The notes under the pieces are model-generated. The model was not told where the DNA came from and made no database searches. It saw only the letters and a program-made list of their open reading frames with translations. From Cenococcum geophilum 1.58 (Eukaryota; Ascomycota; Dothideomycetes; Gloniales; Gloniaceae), in contig KV748185.1 in assembly GCA_001692895.1 (NCBI GenBank), forward strand, positions 1,116,001-1,180,000: a stretch of 64,000 nt of DNA, given 5' to 3'. Of this stretch, positions 35,401 through 45,559 are shown piece after piece; position 1 is the first letter of the stretch; the number at the start of each line of letters is the position of its first letter. Position numbers and translations under genes: made by a program.

Positions 35401-37308
35401 TTGCGCCCTCTCGAAGGTTCTTGTCGAGGAGAGCAATCCAGAGAAACATGCCCTCGCTCTTCTCGACCGCCTTGTCTGCCATGGCACTCCTCTTCTCGGC
35501 CCTCATTGTGAGCTTTCTGGCGAACACGGCCTCCGAGAACGAAGATACGTCTCGGGTCGTGTCGTCCCTCGTAATGGCGTGATCAATGACTTTCAGCGAT
35601 TCTGGGTCTCCGCAAGATTCCTTCATGACCATCTCGATGTCTGGCTGATTGCGGCTCACTAACAGGACACGTGTTCCCGTCCCACTGATGGCTTTCGTGA
35701 GCTCCCTCAGGAAATGGATCCGCCACGGTTGAGTGTGGTACTTAGAGATCTTGGTGACGGCGTCAACGCACTCGTCGTATCCATCAATCACTAGGGTGCA
35801 ACGCAGCGCCTGCGCGACCATTTTGCGAAGTAGTGACCAGAGGTCCGCCTCCGACACAGTTGTGCCTTCGCTGATCTTCTGCTGCAGCTGATCATCTTCC
35901 ATAGCAATTTCGACGGCTGTGTCGTCCTTGGCAATCAGCTGCCCAATCCACGACTTTAGGATGGCGAATGGATGTTTCCTGTCATGGTCTTCTCCGGAAC
36001 AGAAGAAAAACAAGACTCGGCCGTAGGAGCTGCTCTCGCTCTCCATGTGATCAATGATTCTGCTACACAGGACGGTCTTGCCGAAGCCCGCGGGCCCATG
36101 AATCCAGAGTATCTTGGATGTTTTGCCGTCGCAATCGGCCCACATACCAAATTTAGGAAGACCTAGGACCCAGTCACATGTCGACCTATGCCGAAGGCAG
36201 AGGGCCTCTTTGCGAGCATCCTCTGTGAATGTTGGGGCCAGCCAACCACGGATTTCAGCACGGTAGTTATTGATGGACTTTTTGGGATTGGTGACCGCTT
36301 CCATAAGGACTTTTAGAGACGATAGCAGCTCGATGTGGCGTTCTTTGCTTTTCGTATTGCTGTCTGGTTGAATAATGTCCGCTTAGTACCTGCTATGCTT
36401 GAGTACGGACGAACGTGCCATACCTTCCCATCTGACCTCATTTGACAGCTGATATACATCGCTGATTATGGAGGAGACGCCGTTAATGAAGTCTGTTACC
36501 GTTGATTTTAAGCGCTGGAATATGCCCTTAATCCACCGCACTAGGCCAAGATCAGCATTGGCCTACGCCGGAACAGGGCAGCTTACCGCCAGCATTTCCA
36601 TCGAAGAACCGCCGAGCCGCTGCCAAGAACCCTAGTATCTTGACATATAGGCCGACAATTGTTCGAGAAAGTTCCGTCTTTAATCCGCCCAGCCCTAACA
36701 GAGGCTTTTCCACCTCCGTGACCTGTACTATAATGTGAGAGACCATTTCCAATCCCTCTGCCATCTTCGCATACGTCTCAAAGTGGTCGACAGAAATCTT
36801 GACTGCCCTTAGCATTTGACCACAAGAATGTGCAGCGAACAGACACGTACCTCAATAAGAAACTTTACTCCCGCCCAAGGCAACGCAGCATGCACTGGAT
36901 CAAATTGCGTAACAGCGTCTCCGATGCTTTCGAATCTCCTGACCCAGAACGTGATCTTTTCCAAAACATCTCGGAGCTTCACTTCTGTCCCGTCGCCTCT
37001 TTTGAAAAGGGTCCACCTCTTCGAATCGCACTCATTTTTCTTCTCTTCTAGGCTTTGAGCGAATGTTTTAGGGTTGAAGCGACTTGTTCTGTCGGCACCG
37101 AGGGTCATCTTGTCCTTCTGGTCCAGGAGGCGGAAGGCTTCGTCCCATCGGCCGTAACGTGCACTGTGACGGTTCAGAATGAGCGATCTGGGGTACTAGG
37201 GACAAGCGGTTGACGTGGGCCTTACCTTCGCCGAGCTTGCATCCGCCGGATGAGCACGCGGGTCATCGCGACCTGTGCAAAGGTCTGCTTGTCTCCCTGC
37301 ACGGCCAT
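32438..37308 (-). CDS. NLR: DUF7708-NACHT-ankyrin protein, in-frame TAA
   Basis: Spliced minus-strand gene: exons 37308-37226, 37187-36851, 36797-36587 and 36540-32438, phases consistent (1578 codons). The N terminus (WDEAFRLL...KRWTLF...FDPVHAALPWAGVKFLIE) matches DUF7708 of fungal NLR proteins. NACHT follows: Walker A GPAGFGKT and Walker B LVIDGYDEC. Next come a helical region with SVKEFLL, an acidic DDSEDE linker, about ten ankyrin repeats (TALHHACGLG, TALHAACSFG, TPLHYAVQEN and others) and a C-terminal Gly/aromatic-rich domain (KWAGSYSYSY...GQIMSRRAVRFVKLYP...GRWARQFGG), probably a beta-barrel. Fungal NLRs sense non-self and trigger incompatibility-type responses. Odd: a TAA at 36383-36385 (former CAA) breaks the frame between DUF7708 and NACHT, though a 30-nt in-frame intron could remove it. 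Translation from the ATG at 36304 would still give a 1288-residue NACHT-ankyrin protein. The 38-nt first intron and the start ATG are tentative. Confidence 0.82.
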
Positions 37309-37770
37309 GGTGCCGATCTCCACACACGGCCGTCCTGGATGGAAATGGTCGTGGAAAGGAAAGGGAGGCTCCAATACGCTCACTTCTCCGGGTATGGACA
37401 AACTTCAACCGGGCGTTTGAAGTCACTGTCAGTCTACAAAGGAGCTGTGATGAGATAGCTAAAAGTGGGTCCCCAAAGCGCTGCCGCCTAGTTCCTACTT
37501 ATCTCCTCCTGCGAGACGCTTCTGGCGAATCAACTACAATTAAAAGGCTGCCTCCTCGCTGTGTTGATCGGCGACCGGTTTTTGTGAAAAGAAAGGTGTT
37601 CGACTTGTCGCTAACTGCTGTTGTCAGCTGTGGCGTCTGGTGACCTATCGCTTCGTGTGGCGGGGATTTCTTGCACTTTTCGTATATGCAAGCCTCTTAA
37701 GCCAATCTAGAGGCTCTATACCGAATGTGACTTAGTGTTAAAGCCCCTAGTCAGTGCAATTGCTCGGCGG
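37309..37770. other. NLR upstream region
   Basis: Normal composition, probable promoter and 5' region of the NLR gene. The NLR frame stays open on the minus strand to about 37376, so the coding start may lie further upstream. Composition turns AT-rich and CA/TG-poor at about 37770. Confidence 0.4.
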
Positions 37771-37987
37771 CAGGGGTGCTGGCGTCTTATTAACGCTTAA
37801 ATATTTTAGTAAATAGCAGCGACGTGGCTAGGAAGCCTATATATAGAATATTTAGTAGTATAGTTAATTAAAAAGCTTTAATATTATTGCCCTCTATTTA
37901 ACTATTAAATCCTCTATAAAATATCGTCCTTATACTGCTTAAAAAAAGTTATACGTCCTTAGCTCTAAAGCCTTAAGGTCTTATAAT
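37771..37987. repeat. RIPed repeat, left flank of gypsy element 1
   Basis: TA-rich, CA/TG-depleted sequence ending in the target duplication ATAAT (37983-37987). The same duplication follows the element at 43839-43843, so this stretch was once contiguous with 43844 onward. Confidence 0.7.
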
Positions 37988-38188
37988 TGTTAGCGACTTA
38001 GTCAATCGAGGCACGAGCACGGCAAGAGGGACGCGCAAGCCTGTATGATTGGTAGTCTATAAACGAAGATCTAAAGCTAGAGAAAGGAAAGGAGAAGAAG
38101 AGCAGCGCCGGTCGAAGTAGGGTTCTTTTATGCGGTCCTCTAGTCACGTGACCGCGAAGTTCTGCCAAGTTCTGCTAGTGCCGTAATA
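37988..38188 (-). repeat. LTR (3') of gypsy element 1
   Basis: 201 bp. On the element strand it starts TATTACGG (former TGTTACGG) and ends GCTAACA. It contains GCGGTC...GACCGC around GTCACGTGAC and a TTCTGCCAAGTTCTGC repeat. Compared with the other LTR there are about 13 differences, all transitions. Confidence 0.9.
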
Positions 38189-38359
38189 TTACCCCCCCCC
38201 TCCGTAAAAGCCTGCCCTTAGGCTTTATAGTCCGTATTATGCTTATGGGGCGTTTTTATCTTTATGTTCTTCTGGTAGCTTATTATCTTCGCTATGCTAG
38301 CACTCTATCTACTCGTCTAGGTACTTTGGGGGTTCTGGTTTATTAGGGTAGCGGTTATA

Positions 38360-41300
38360 GAATTTTTAAAGCTTATGGGGACTGCCAATAAAGTTCTATG
38401 CTGGGTACTAGGTAGGATCTAGGTTATAGCCTTTCTAACTAACGCGGTACTTTAGCGTTTTCCTTACTAGTTTATAGGCCAGTACTTCTTTAATTTCCTA
38501 TTTGTTGTCGCTATTGACTTAAATTGGTAGGGGAGGTTCGTTCTTTTGTCTAGGTAATAGGTTGTTTATAGCTTTCCGTAGTTTATCCGGCGAGAAAATG
38601 GGGTGAACCTTAATTAAATCTGGGAGCTTTACTTTGTACGAGTTACCTATCTTCTTAAGGACCTTATACGGTCCCGCTATTTAATAGTTTAGCTTATGGC
38701 TAGGCCGTTCCGTCTTCTAGTTCTTTATTATAACCTAGACTATATCGCCTATGGTAAAGTTAGGTTCGCGCCTATACTTATTTGCCTACTATTCTATTAA
38801 TTTCTAGGCCTTTTTTAGATTTGTATAGGCTACTGTCTAGGCTTCCTTTAAGCGCTTGGCGTACTGCTAGGCTTCCTTATAAGACAGTTTCTTGCGTATG
38901 GTCTGTGGTCCTTCTGGTCTATCCCAGTTAAAGCTTATTTAGGGTAAATACCCTATTTCTAGTTAGATAGGTGCAAATCCTATAGAGTTATAGGGTAGGG
39001 TCGCCTGGGCGTAGTCTATTAGGGGTAGTAGTTTGCCTTAGTTGTCCTGGAAGTAGTTAATAAAAGGCCGGAGTCTTTAATCTAAATATTGATTTATAAT
39101 CTCCGTCTAGCCGTTTGTCTAGGGGTGGTATGCTATAGAGAGCTTTAGCCTAATACCTATGATCCGGGTAAACTTGTTCTAGAAGGCTAATATAAATTAC
39201 GGGCCGTGATTAGATATAATAGTATTTGGTGGTCTGTAAATGCGGTAGATATAGTAGATATATAGTTGGGCCGCCTCTTTAGTATTAATATTCTTATAAC
39301 AGAGAATTAAGAACGGGCGCTTGCTAAAGCGGTTAACTAGAATTATAACTATATTATATCCGTTGCGGTCTGTTGGTAGCTTATAGAAGTCTATAGAGAT
39401 ATACTGCTAGGGGCGGTTGGGTATTAGGAGAGGTTTTAATAGTCCTAGGGTCTTATCTCGTGGAATTATAGATCTATAGTAGCTGTTGTAGTTCCGTATA
39501 TAACGGTTAATATCTATAACTATTCTGGGCTAGTAGTAGCGGTCACTAATAATCTTACGGGTCTTATTTTTTCTAGGGTAGGCCGTAGAGACCTGGGTAT
39601 AAGCTTCGGTAATAAGCCGGGTCTATAAGTTCTGTTCCTTAGCTACTACTAGCCGTTCCTAGTGCTTAAGTAGTCCGTTTTTAAGGGACTATAGGCTAGC
39701 AACGTTCTTTGCCTTTTTACGGTATTCCTATAGAGAGGGGGTTGTTTAGTTGGCCTGTAGTAGTTTATTAATAAGGTTAAGTTTAGAGGAGTTAACAGGA
39801 TATATCTTGGCGCCTAAGGAGTCCGTACTTAGTTCTGCCTATATCTAGGGGTTAAGGTGTTCTGGTTATAGTAGTGTCTAGGTCTATAGTGAGATCTTTA
39901 TAGCCATCTAGTTATCTAGGTCTTGCTTACGCTTTATAAGAGCGTCCGCATAGTTTATAGCGCCTAGTTTATATATAATTAAGAAGTTAAATTAAGATAG
40001 GGTATCCGCCTGGCGTGCCTGCTAGGCCGTAAGGGCCTTAGTTGTTATGAAGTATTCTAGGGCCTTATAATTTAAAACTACCTTAATTGGCTTAGGGGTC
40101 CCCTCTAGCTATATACGCCAGTGCTAAAAGCTAGAGATAATAGCTAGTATTTCTTTGTTATGGATATAGTAATTTAGCTCGGCATCTATTATAGTCTTTA
40201 AATAGTATATAATAGGGTGCCACTCTCCATCTGGTTACTTTTGGGAAAAAATACTAGCTATCGCGCTATCTAAGGCATTAGTTTCTAGCATTGAGGGCTG
40301 TTTTGGGTTAAAATAGGCAAGTAGGGGAGCCGATACTAGCCGTTTCTTAAGCTTATTAAAGGCCTGCCTATATATGGCGTTAAAGTAGAAGGGCTGGTCT
40401 TTTCTAGTAAGACGGTTAAGAGGCTAGGCGATTCTGCTGTAGTTCTTAATAAAGCGTCGGTAGAAGTTATAAAACCCTAAAAAGGATTATACCCCCTTTA
40501 CGGTCCGTGGGGGTGCCTACTAGTTAATTACAGCCGTTTTTTCTGGGTCGGTTTTAATTCTGTTTATACTAATAATAAAACCTAGGTACTTTATACGCTT
40601 AACACTAAACTCTAACTTCTTAATGTTAACCTAGAGGCCAGCCTCGCGGAGCCGTTATAGGACTTTATGGACGTGCTCCTTGTGTTCTAGCTCGTTCTTA
40701 GAGTAGATTATAATATTATCTAAATAGGCCGTATAGAAATTGTTAAGGTAGTTAAAGAGTATATTATTTATGTACCGCTAGTATGTAGCTAGTCCGTTGG
40801 TTAGTTTAAAAGGGAATACTTTATATTTATACGTTCTATAACGGGTCTAAAACGTAGTAAGATCTTTAGACCTAGGGTCCATCCTAATTTAATAAAAGGC
40901 CTAGCGGATATTAAGCTTTATAAAGACCTTAGCTTTACTTATTTGGGCTAGAGTCTTATTAAGTAGGGGTAGCGGATAGCGATCCTTGCGGGTTATGTTG
41001 TTTAGCTTATGGTAGTTAATATAGAAGCGGAGTCCTCTATTTAGCTTTTTAATAAAGAGAATAGGCGAGGCGAAAGGGGCTTAGCTAGGCTTAATAAAGC
41101 CCTTATTTAGGTTATTAATGAGATACTACTTTATGGCCGCAATTTGGTAATAGACTGCTTGTAGAGGGGGCTAAAGCTAAGGGTATTTTCTTTGCCCTGC
41201 TTAATCTTAATCTTATAGTTATACGGTTAATAAGGTAGAAGTATATTAGATGCTGCTTTGGAGAATACGTCCTTGAATTTCTGGTATTAATAGGGCAGCT

Positions 41301-42260
41301 TTTATTTTACTAGTTCCTTATCTATAAGCTCGCTTTCTTGTCCGCTAAGCTTATTTCCCTTTTCCTTAATTATTTAATTAATTTTGTATAAGCTTGTTGT
41401 AAAGGCGATGGTATTAGGCTAAACTAAGTTCTGGTAGAATTCTACGGCACTAATGCAGTAGATATTAACTAGTGGGAGGTCCGCTGGTTTCCTTATAGCC
41501 GTTTTCTGGACCGTATTTTGCGGTCTAGGGTTTATAATCTTTTTTAGCTCCTGTTTTATCTTCCGTAGGTTATCCCTTTAATCTATTAGTTTAGTGTGAT
41601 GTTTAATATCCCTTACTGTTCTTTATAGCTGTATAGGGCCTAAGCTCTCTATAGGGGGCTTTTTTAGGTTACTACTAACTTCCTAAGTCTTTGATACGGG
41701 TGGTGTGATATAGGTAGTCTGGGGGCGATGTAGTATACGGATCTATTGCGAATTAAGCTATATATCTTTCTTAAAGGCCTGGTCCCTATGTATAGTATTG
41801 GCCTAGTAAATAGTATTAATCTAGGGCCGTATAAGGTTTTCTATTATAATGCTGATTTCTTTTATAAAGGAAGGGGTTGGGGGTAGAGTTTTGGGCTAGG
41901 TAAGCCGTCTACTCTATATATTAAGCTGTAAGCCTAAATAGGCTAGCTATTTTTACCCTAAGATTATATTATGGCTACTTAGGTCTATAATAAGGAAGGG
42001 GGTATTATACTGCCTTTGTCCGTTAATACGGAGGTAAATCCGCAAGATAGTTGTAATGGGTGGTCCTATTCGCCTATTATACCCACGGATAAGAATTAGT
42101 TTAGGCAGTTCTTTAATGGGTGTATTTAGAAAGTTAGCCAGCTTTATAGTATACTGGGTGTCTATTAAGGCAAAGGCATTTACTCTAGAGTTAGCTAAAG
42201 CAGAGGTTAAAACTTGGTATTTATTGCGGAATAAAGTATAAGGGATAGTGTAGCTTCTTC
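38360..42260 (-). pseudogene. gypsy element 1 pol relic
   Basis: Read on the minus strand. A protease-like segment (about 42060-42240) still has a 61-codon open piece on the opposite strand. The RT box at 40703-40726 reads YLDN (active YLDD). RNase H lies about 39950-40200. The integrase lies about 38950-39900 with TIISNHGP where active copies have SDxGP. A C-terminal chromodomain (KYRVSxKGYNLDPTxYP, about 38400-38500) defines the chromovirus group. Dozens of Gln/Trp codons are now stops, and two catalytic Asp are Asn. Confidence 0.88.
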
Positions 42261-42299
42261 TATTAACTAGCTGACCCAGATTAATATCTAATATGTTAA

Positions 42300-43610
42300 T
42301 CCCTTTTAACCCTAGAGAGGAGTCTTCCTTTAGGGTTCCTCCTTTTTTAACTCTGCGCTATTCTCCTAGATTAATAGAACTTTGTCCGCTTTTGCGTTTA
42401 TTAGGCAATCCTTTATATAGTAACCTTTCTGTCTGCAAGAAAAGCAAGCTTTTTAATTACTAAGGGCCTATATATAGGGGTTGCTATATATAGGCCGAGT
42501 ATTTGCCGGACCTATGGTAGGGCTAGCCGCACGGCTAGCTGCTGAATTGGCGGTGGGCTGTATAGGTAGTGCTGCGGGGGTTGCTAATTATGCTAGGGCA
42601 TTACGGGCCGTTCTTGTATTGCTTGTGGTTTAATTTAAAGGGTTTTTAGCTTTATACCATTTAGCGCATGCCTTAATTTGGTAAAGGCCTTAGTTAATAG
42701 CTAAGCACTAGTCTATAAGTTCCTTTAGCGTCTGTATAGTAGTAAAAACTAGTAGTACGGCTTGCTGCAGGTCTAGGGTAAGCTTGTTAAATAGGTCTAG
42801 TATTAGATCTTCCTAGGGAATTTAAGCCTAGCCGGCTAGGTGCAGAAAGCGGGTCTAAAAGGCTAAGAAGGTCTCTATCGTTTTTATGTTTAGGCTTTTA
42901 TAATTAAGTTAGGCGTTTTATACTTTAAAGGGGTCCTTATAAATAGAAGATAGGTAGACGATTATCTTTTCTTTAGAGAGGAAGGGCTCTGCTAAGTCCT
43001 ATGCGTACTATAGACATAGGTACGTCTGTACGTCCCCGCCGGTATAGCTAAAGACGTAGGCTATTTTAGCCTAAGTGGTAGGGAAGTGGTCCGTATTAAC
43101 TTTGAGCTTATCCTATAATTAAAGCTTCCAATTATTAAATATAGGGTTAGTTCCGTCTGTAAGTAATAGGGGGTCTGTAACCTTTGCGGACCGCGATAAT
43201 ATTAATGCTATACGTTGGGCTAGAGCCTTAAGGACTATAGTAAGTCTTTGGGTGTCTAATAATTCCTTGCTAGGCGTAGGGGGTTCTCTAGCTTTAAGCA
43301 GCTCTTAAAGTCGTTTAATTTTGGCATTGGCTGCTGTGAGCTCCACTTAGAAGTTTGAGTTAGTTGCTGTTTTACCATTGGAGGTATTTAAGGGTCCTAC
43401 GGCTGCTTTGCCGGCTGCTATATTTCTTAGCATCGTGGTATAGTTATTNGGGTAATCTTTAGTAGGATTCTGTAGGGGTTCTGGTCTGTGCGTATTTTAT
43501 AGGTCTTGTTATTCTTTTCTATTCTTCTAGTTCTGGTAATATTCTTTAGGTTTAATTCTGTGTTCTATTCTAGTTTATAGTCCGTAGATATATTTAAGTT
43601 CCTTCTTAGA
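42300..43610 (-). pseudogene. gypsy element 1 gag relic
   Basis: Minus-strand frame with a zinc knuckle CFSCRQKGYYIKDC at 42405-42446: the CCHC spacing is exact but the His is Tyr (CAT to TAT). One ambiguous base at 43449. Confidence 0.8.
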
Positions 43611-43637
43611 AAAAAAGGGTAGTTGAGCTTTAGATAA

Positions 43638-43838
43638 TGTTAGCGACTTAGTTAATTAAGGCACAAGCACGGCAAGAGGGACGCGTAAGCCTGTATAATT
43701 GGTAGTCTATAAATAAAGATCTAAAGCTAAAGAAAGGAAAGGAGAAGAAGAGTAGCGCCGGTTAAAGTAGGGTTCTTTTATGCGGTCCTCTAGTCACGTG
43801 ACCGCGAAGTTCTGCCAAGTTCTGCCAGTGCCGTAATA
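43638..43838 (-). repeat. LTR (5') of gypsy element 1
   Basis: 201 bp, same length as its partner. It is followed on the right by target duplication ATAAT (43839-43843). Confidence 0.9.
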
Positions 43839-43843
43839 ATAAT

Positions 43844-44368
43844 CCTTTTAGGTAATATAGTATATATAATAGCTTAGCGGTAGTAGTTATATAACCTCTA
43901 AAGGCTTTAGTAGATTTAGTAGCTTTAGTAGCTCTAGTAGCTATATAGTAGATAGTGCTAAGTAAAAAGGCTTAGCTAAGTAGTTAGATAGAAAATATTA
44001 AGGAGGAAAAATTAGAAGCTGTTTTTAAGGCCTATAGTAAGACTACTAAGGGTAAAATAGATAAGCTAGATAAAACTAAACTACTAAAGCTATTAGTTAA
44101 AGAAGTTATAAAATAGACCTTTCTACCATTATTACTATATAGAAGTCTATAGCCGCTATTCCTAAATTAGGTTTTAAAGTTATTAACCTTCTATATAAGT
44201 TAATATTTACTATTTAGCGCGTTAATAAGCCTATTAATGACTTTAGTATAGGCGTTAAATTTAATAATCTTTTTAATTAAAATATAAATATTAAGCGCTC
44301 TACTTACTATACGGTAGTAAATTAGGTTAGTATAATATTTAGTAAATATAGATATAAATAGGACCTAC
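43844..44368 (+). pseudogene. piggyBac-like transposase relic, upstream part
   Basis: A RIPed plus-strand segment that continues in frame, across gypsy element 2, into the clear piggyBac catalytic region at 52454 onward. It ends with the first copy of target duplication CCTAC (44364-44368). By itself it shows only a Lys-rich stretch (KGKIDKLDKTKLLKLL) and no diagnostic motif, so the assignment rests on contiguity. Confidence 0.55.
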
Positions 44369-44794
44369 TGTAACGGAACCCTGTAGTAGGAACTACAATA
44401 GGTTCTGTCAATAGGCTAGGTGTATAGGAAATGCAAAGACAGTAGTTAATAACGTAATAATAACTAGTGGAGTAGTTGCCTAACAGATTAACTCTAATTA
44501 TATTCTAAGAATTACTATAAGGAAGGAACTATCTAGGTAGGGACTAAGGGTCCTTAAATACATAACCGTACTCCTAGGAAAGTTATTACTCTATTTACTC
44601 CGTCTACTCTGTTCGCTCTATTATAGATCTCTTAGATTATATAGATTATACAGATTATATTACGTAACTCTACTTACTATTTCTCGTTATATAGTTCTAT
44701 AGGTTCCATCTTAGACCGTGCTTATATTAACCAACTAGCTTCTTCTAACTCTTCTCTAAGTAGTTATAATATTATACTTAAAGCGTCCGTAATA
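44369..44794 (-). repeat. LTR (3') of gypsy element 2
   Basis: 426 bp, TGTAACGGAA...CCGTAATA. It lacks the 25-bp duplication seen in the other LTR and is more RIPed near its end. Confidence 0.9.
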
Positions 44795-45559
44795 CCATCT
44801 TCCTCCTCTTTATCTTTGTCCTTAAAGATACCTAGTATCTCTAAGTTATTTACTAGAGGTATAATGTCCGTCTAATTAATCTAGTTAATATTATTACTTA
44901 TAATGCCTAAAGCCTTTTCTTCTTCCTTAACTTTTTATTATACGCGTATAGTTTCTTCTATACTATCGCTTAGTGAAGTAATACCGTCTCTATGTTTTCG
45001 TTATGTAAAAAAGGGGTTAGTTTATATTGCATTAGTAAGTCCCTCGTCTTAGCAACCCTCTTTTTACTTAAAGTGTACTAAAGTAAACATTTAATTATCT
45101 TGCGATGTTCGCTTAATTCCTAACGCTAAGTATGCGCGTCCTATAACTCTTAATAGTCTTTAAGTTCCCTAAGTAATTTATTATAGGGTTTTATATTTAA
45201 CTTACTACTGCGAAGCTTAATAATAAGTTATCCGTTACTTTAGCGGAACTTTATTGTTTATATAACGCTAAGAAGGAGGCTGCTAATGCTTAACAATGGG
45301 CTCTTAATTCTTATCTTGCTATATTTACTTAACTAATTTATCTTAAGAAAGTGCGTAAAAAGGTCTATTTTAAGGAGTAGAAACTTATAGAATAGGGGTT
45401 TTAAGAACTAGGTGATAAGAGAACTAACTCTCCTCCTATAGTAAGGGGAACAACTCTAAGTAGTTCGGCAGTCGCTCTTCCTAGGTCCCCCTTAAGTAAC
45501 TTATTCTTTAGCGATCCTTTTTTATTAATATTGCCTAACCTATTTTCTTCTAATACTCC

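Larger units (their letters stand above)
37988..43838 (-). mobile_element. Ty3/gypsy chromovirus element 1, TSD ATAAT
   Basis: Complete 5851-bp element: 201-bp LTRs at 37988-38188 and 43638-43838 with 5-bp duplications ATAAT on both sides. On the minus strand: 5' LTR, gag with CCHC knuckle, protease, RT, RNase H, integrase, chromodomain, a polypurine tract (GGAGGGGGGGGG, complement of 38191-38203) and 3' LTR. The internal region is heavily RIPed; the LTRs far less. Confidence 0.93.

Noticed and set aside
32784..35582. Several plus- and minus-strand frames of 60-210 codons overlapping the NLR gene
   Set aside because: They are shadows of the GC-rich NLR exon; the NLR frame alone has domains and continuous coding character.
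42056..42241. 61-codon plus-strand frame
   Set aside because: Antisense to the gypsy element 1 protease segment, which gives the meaningful reading.
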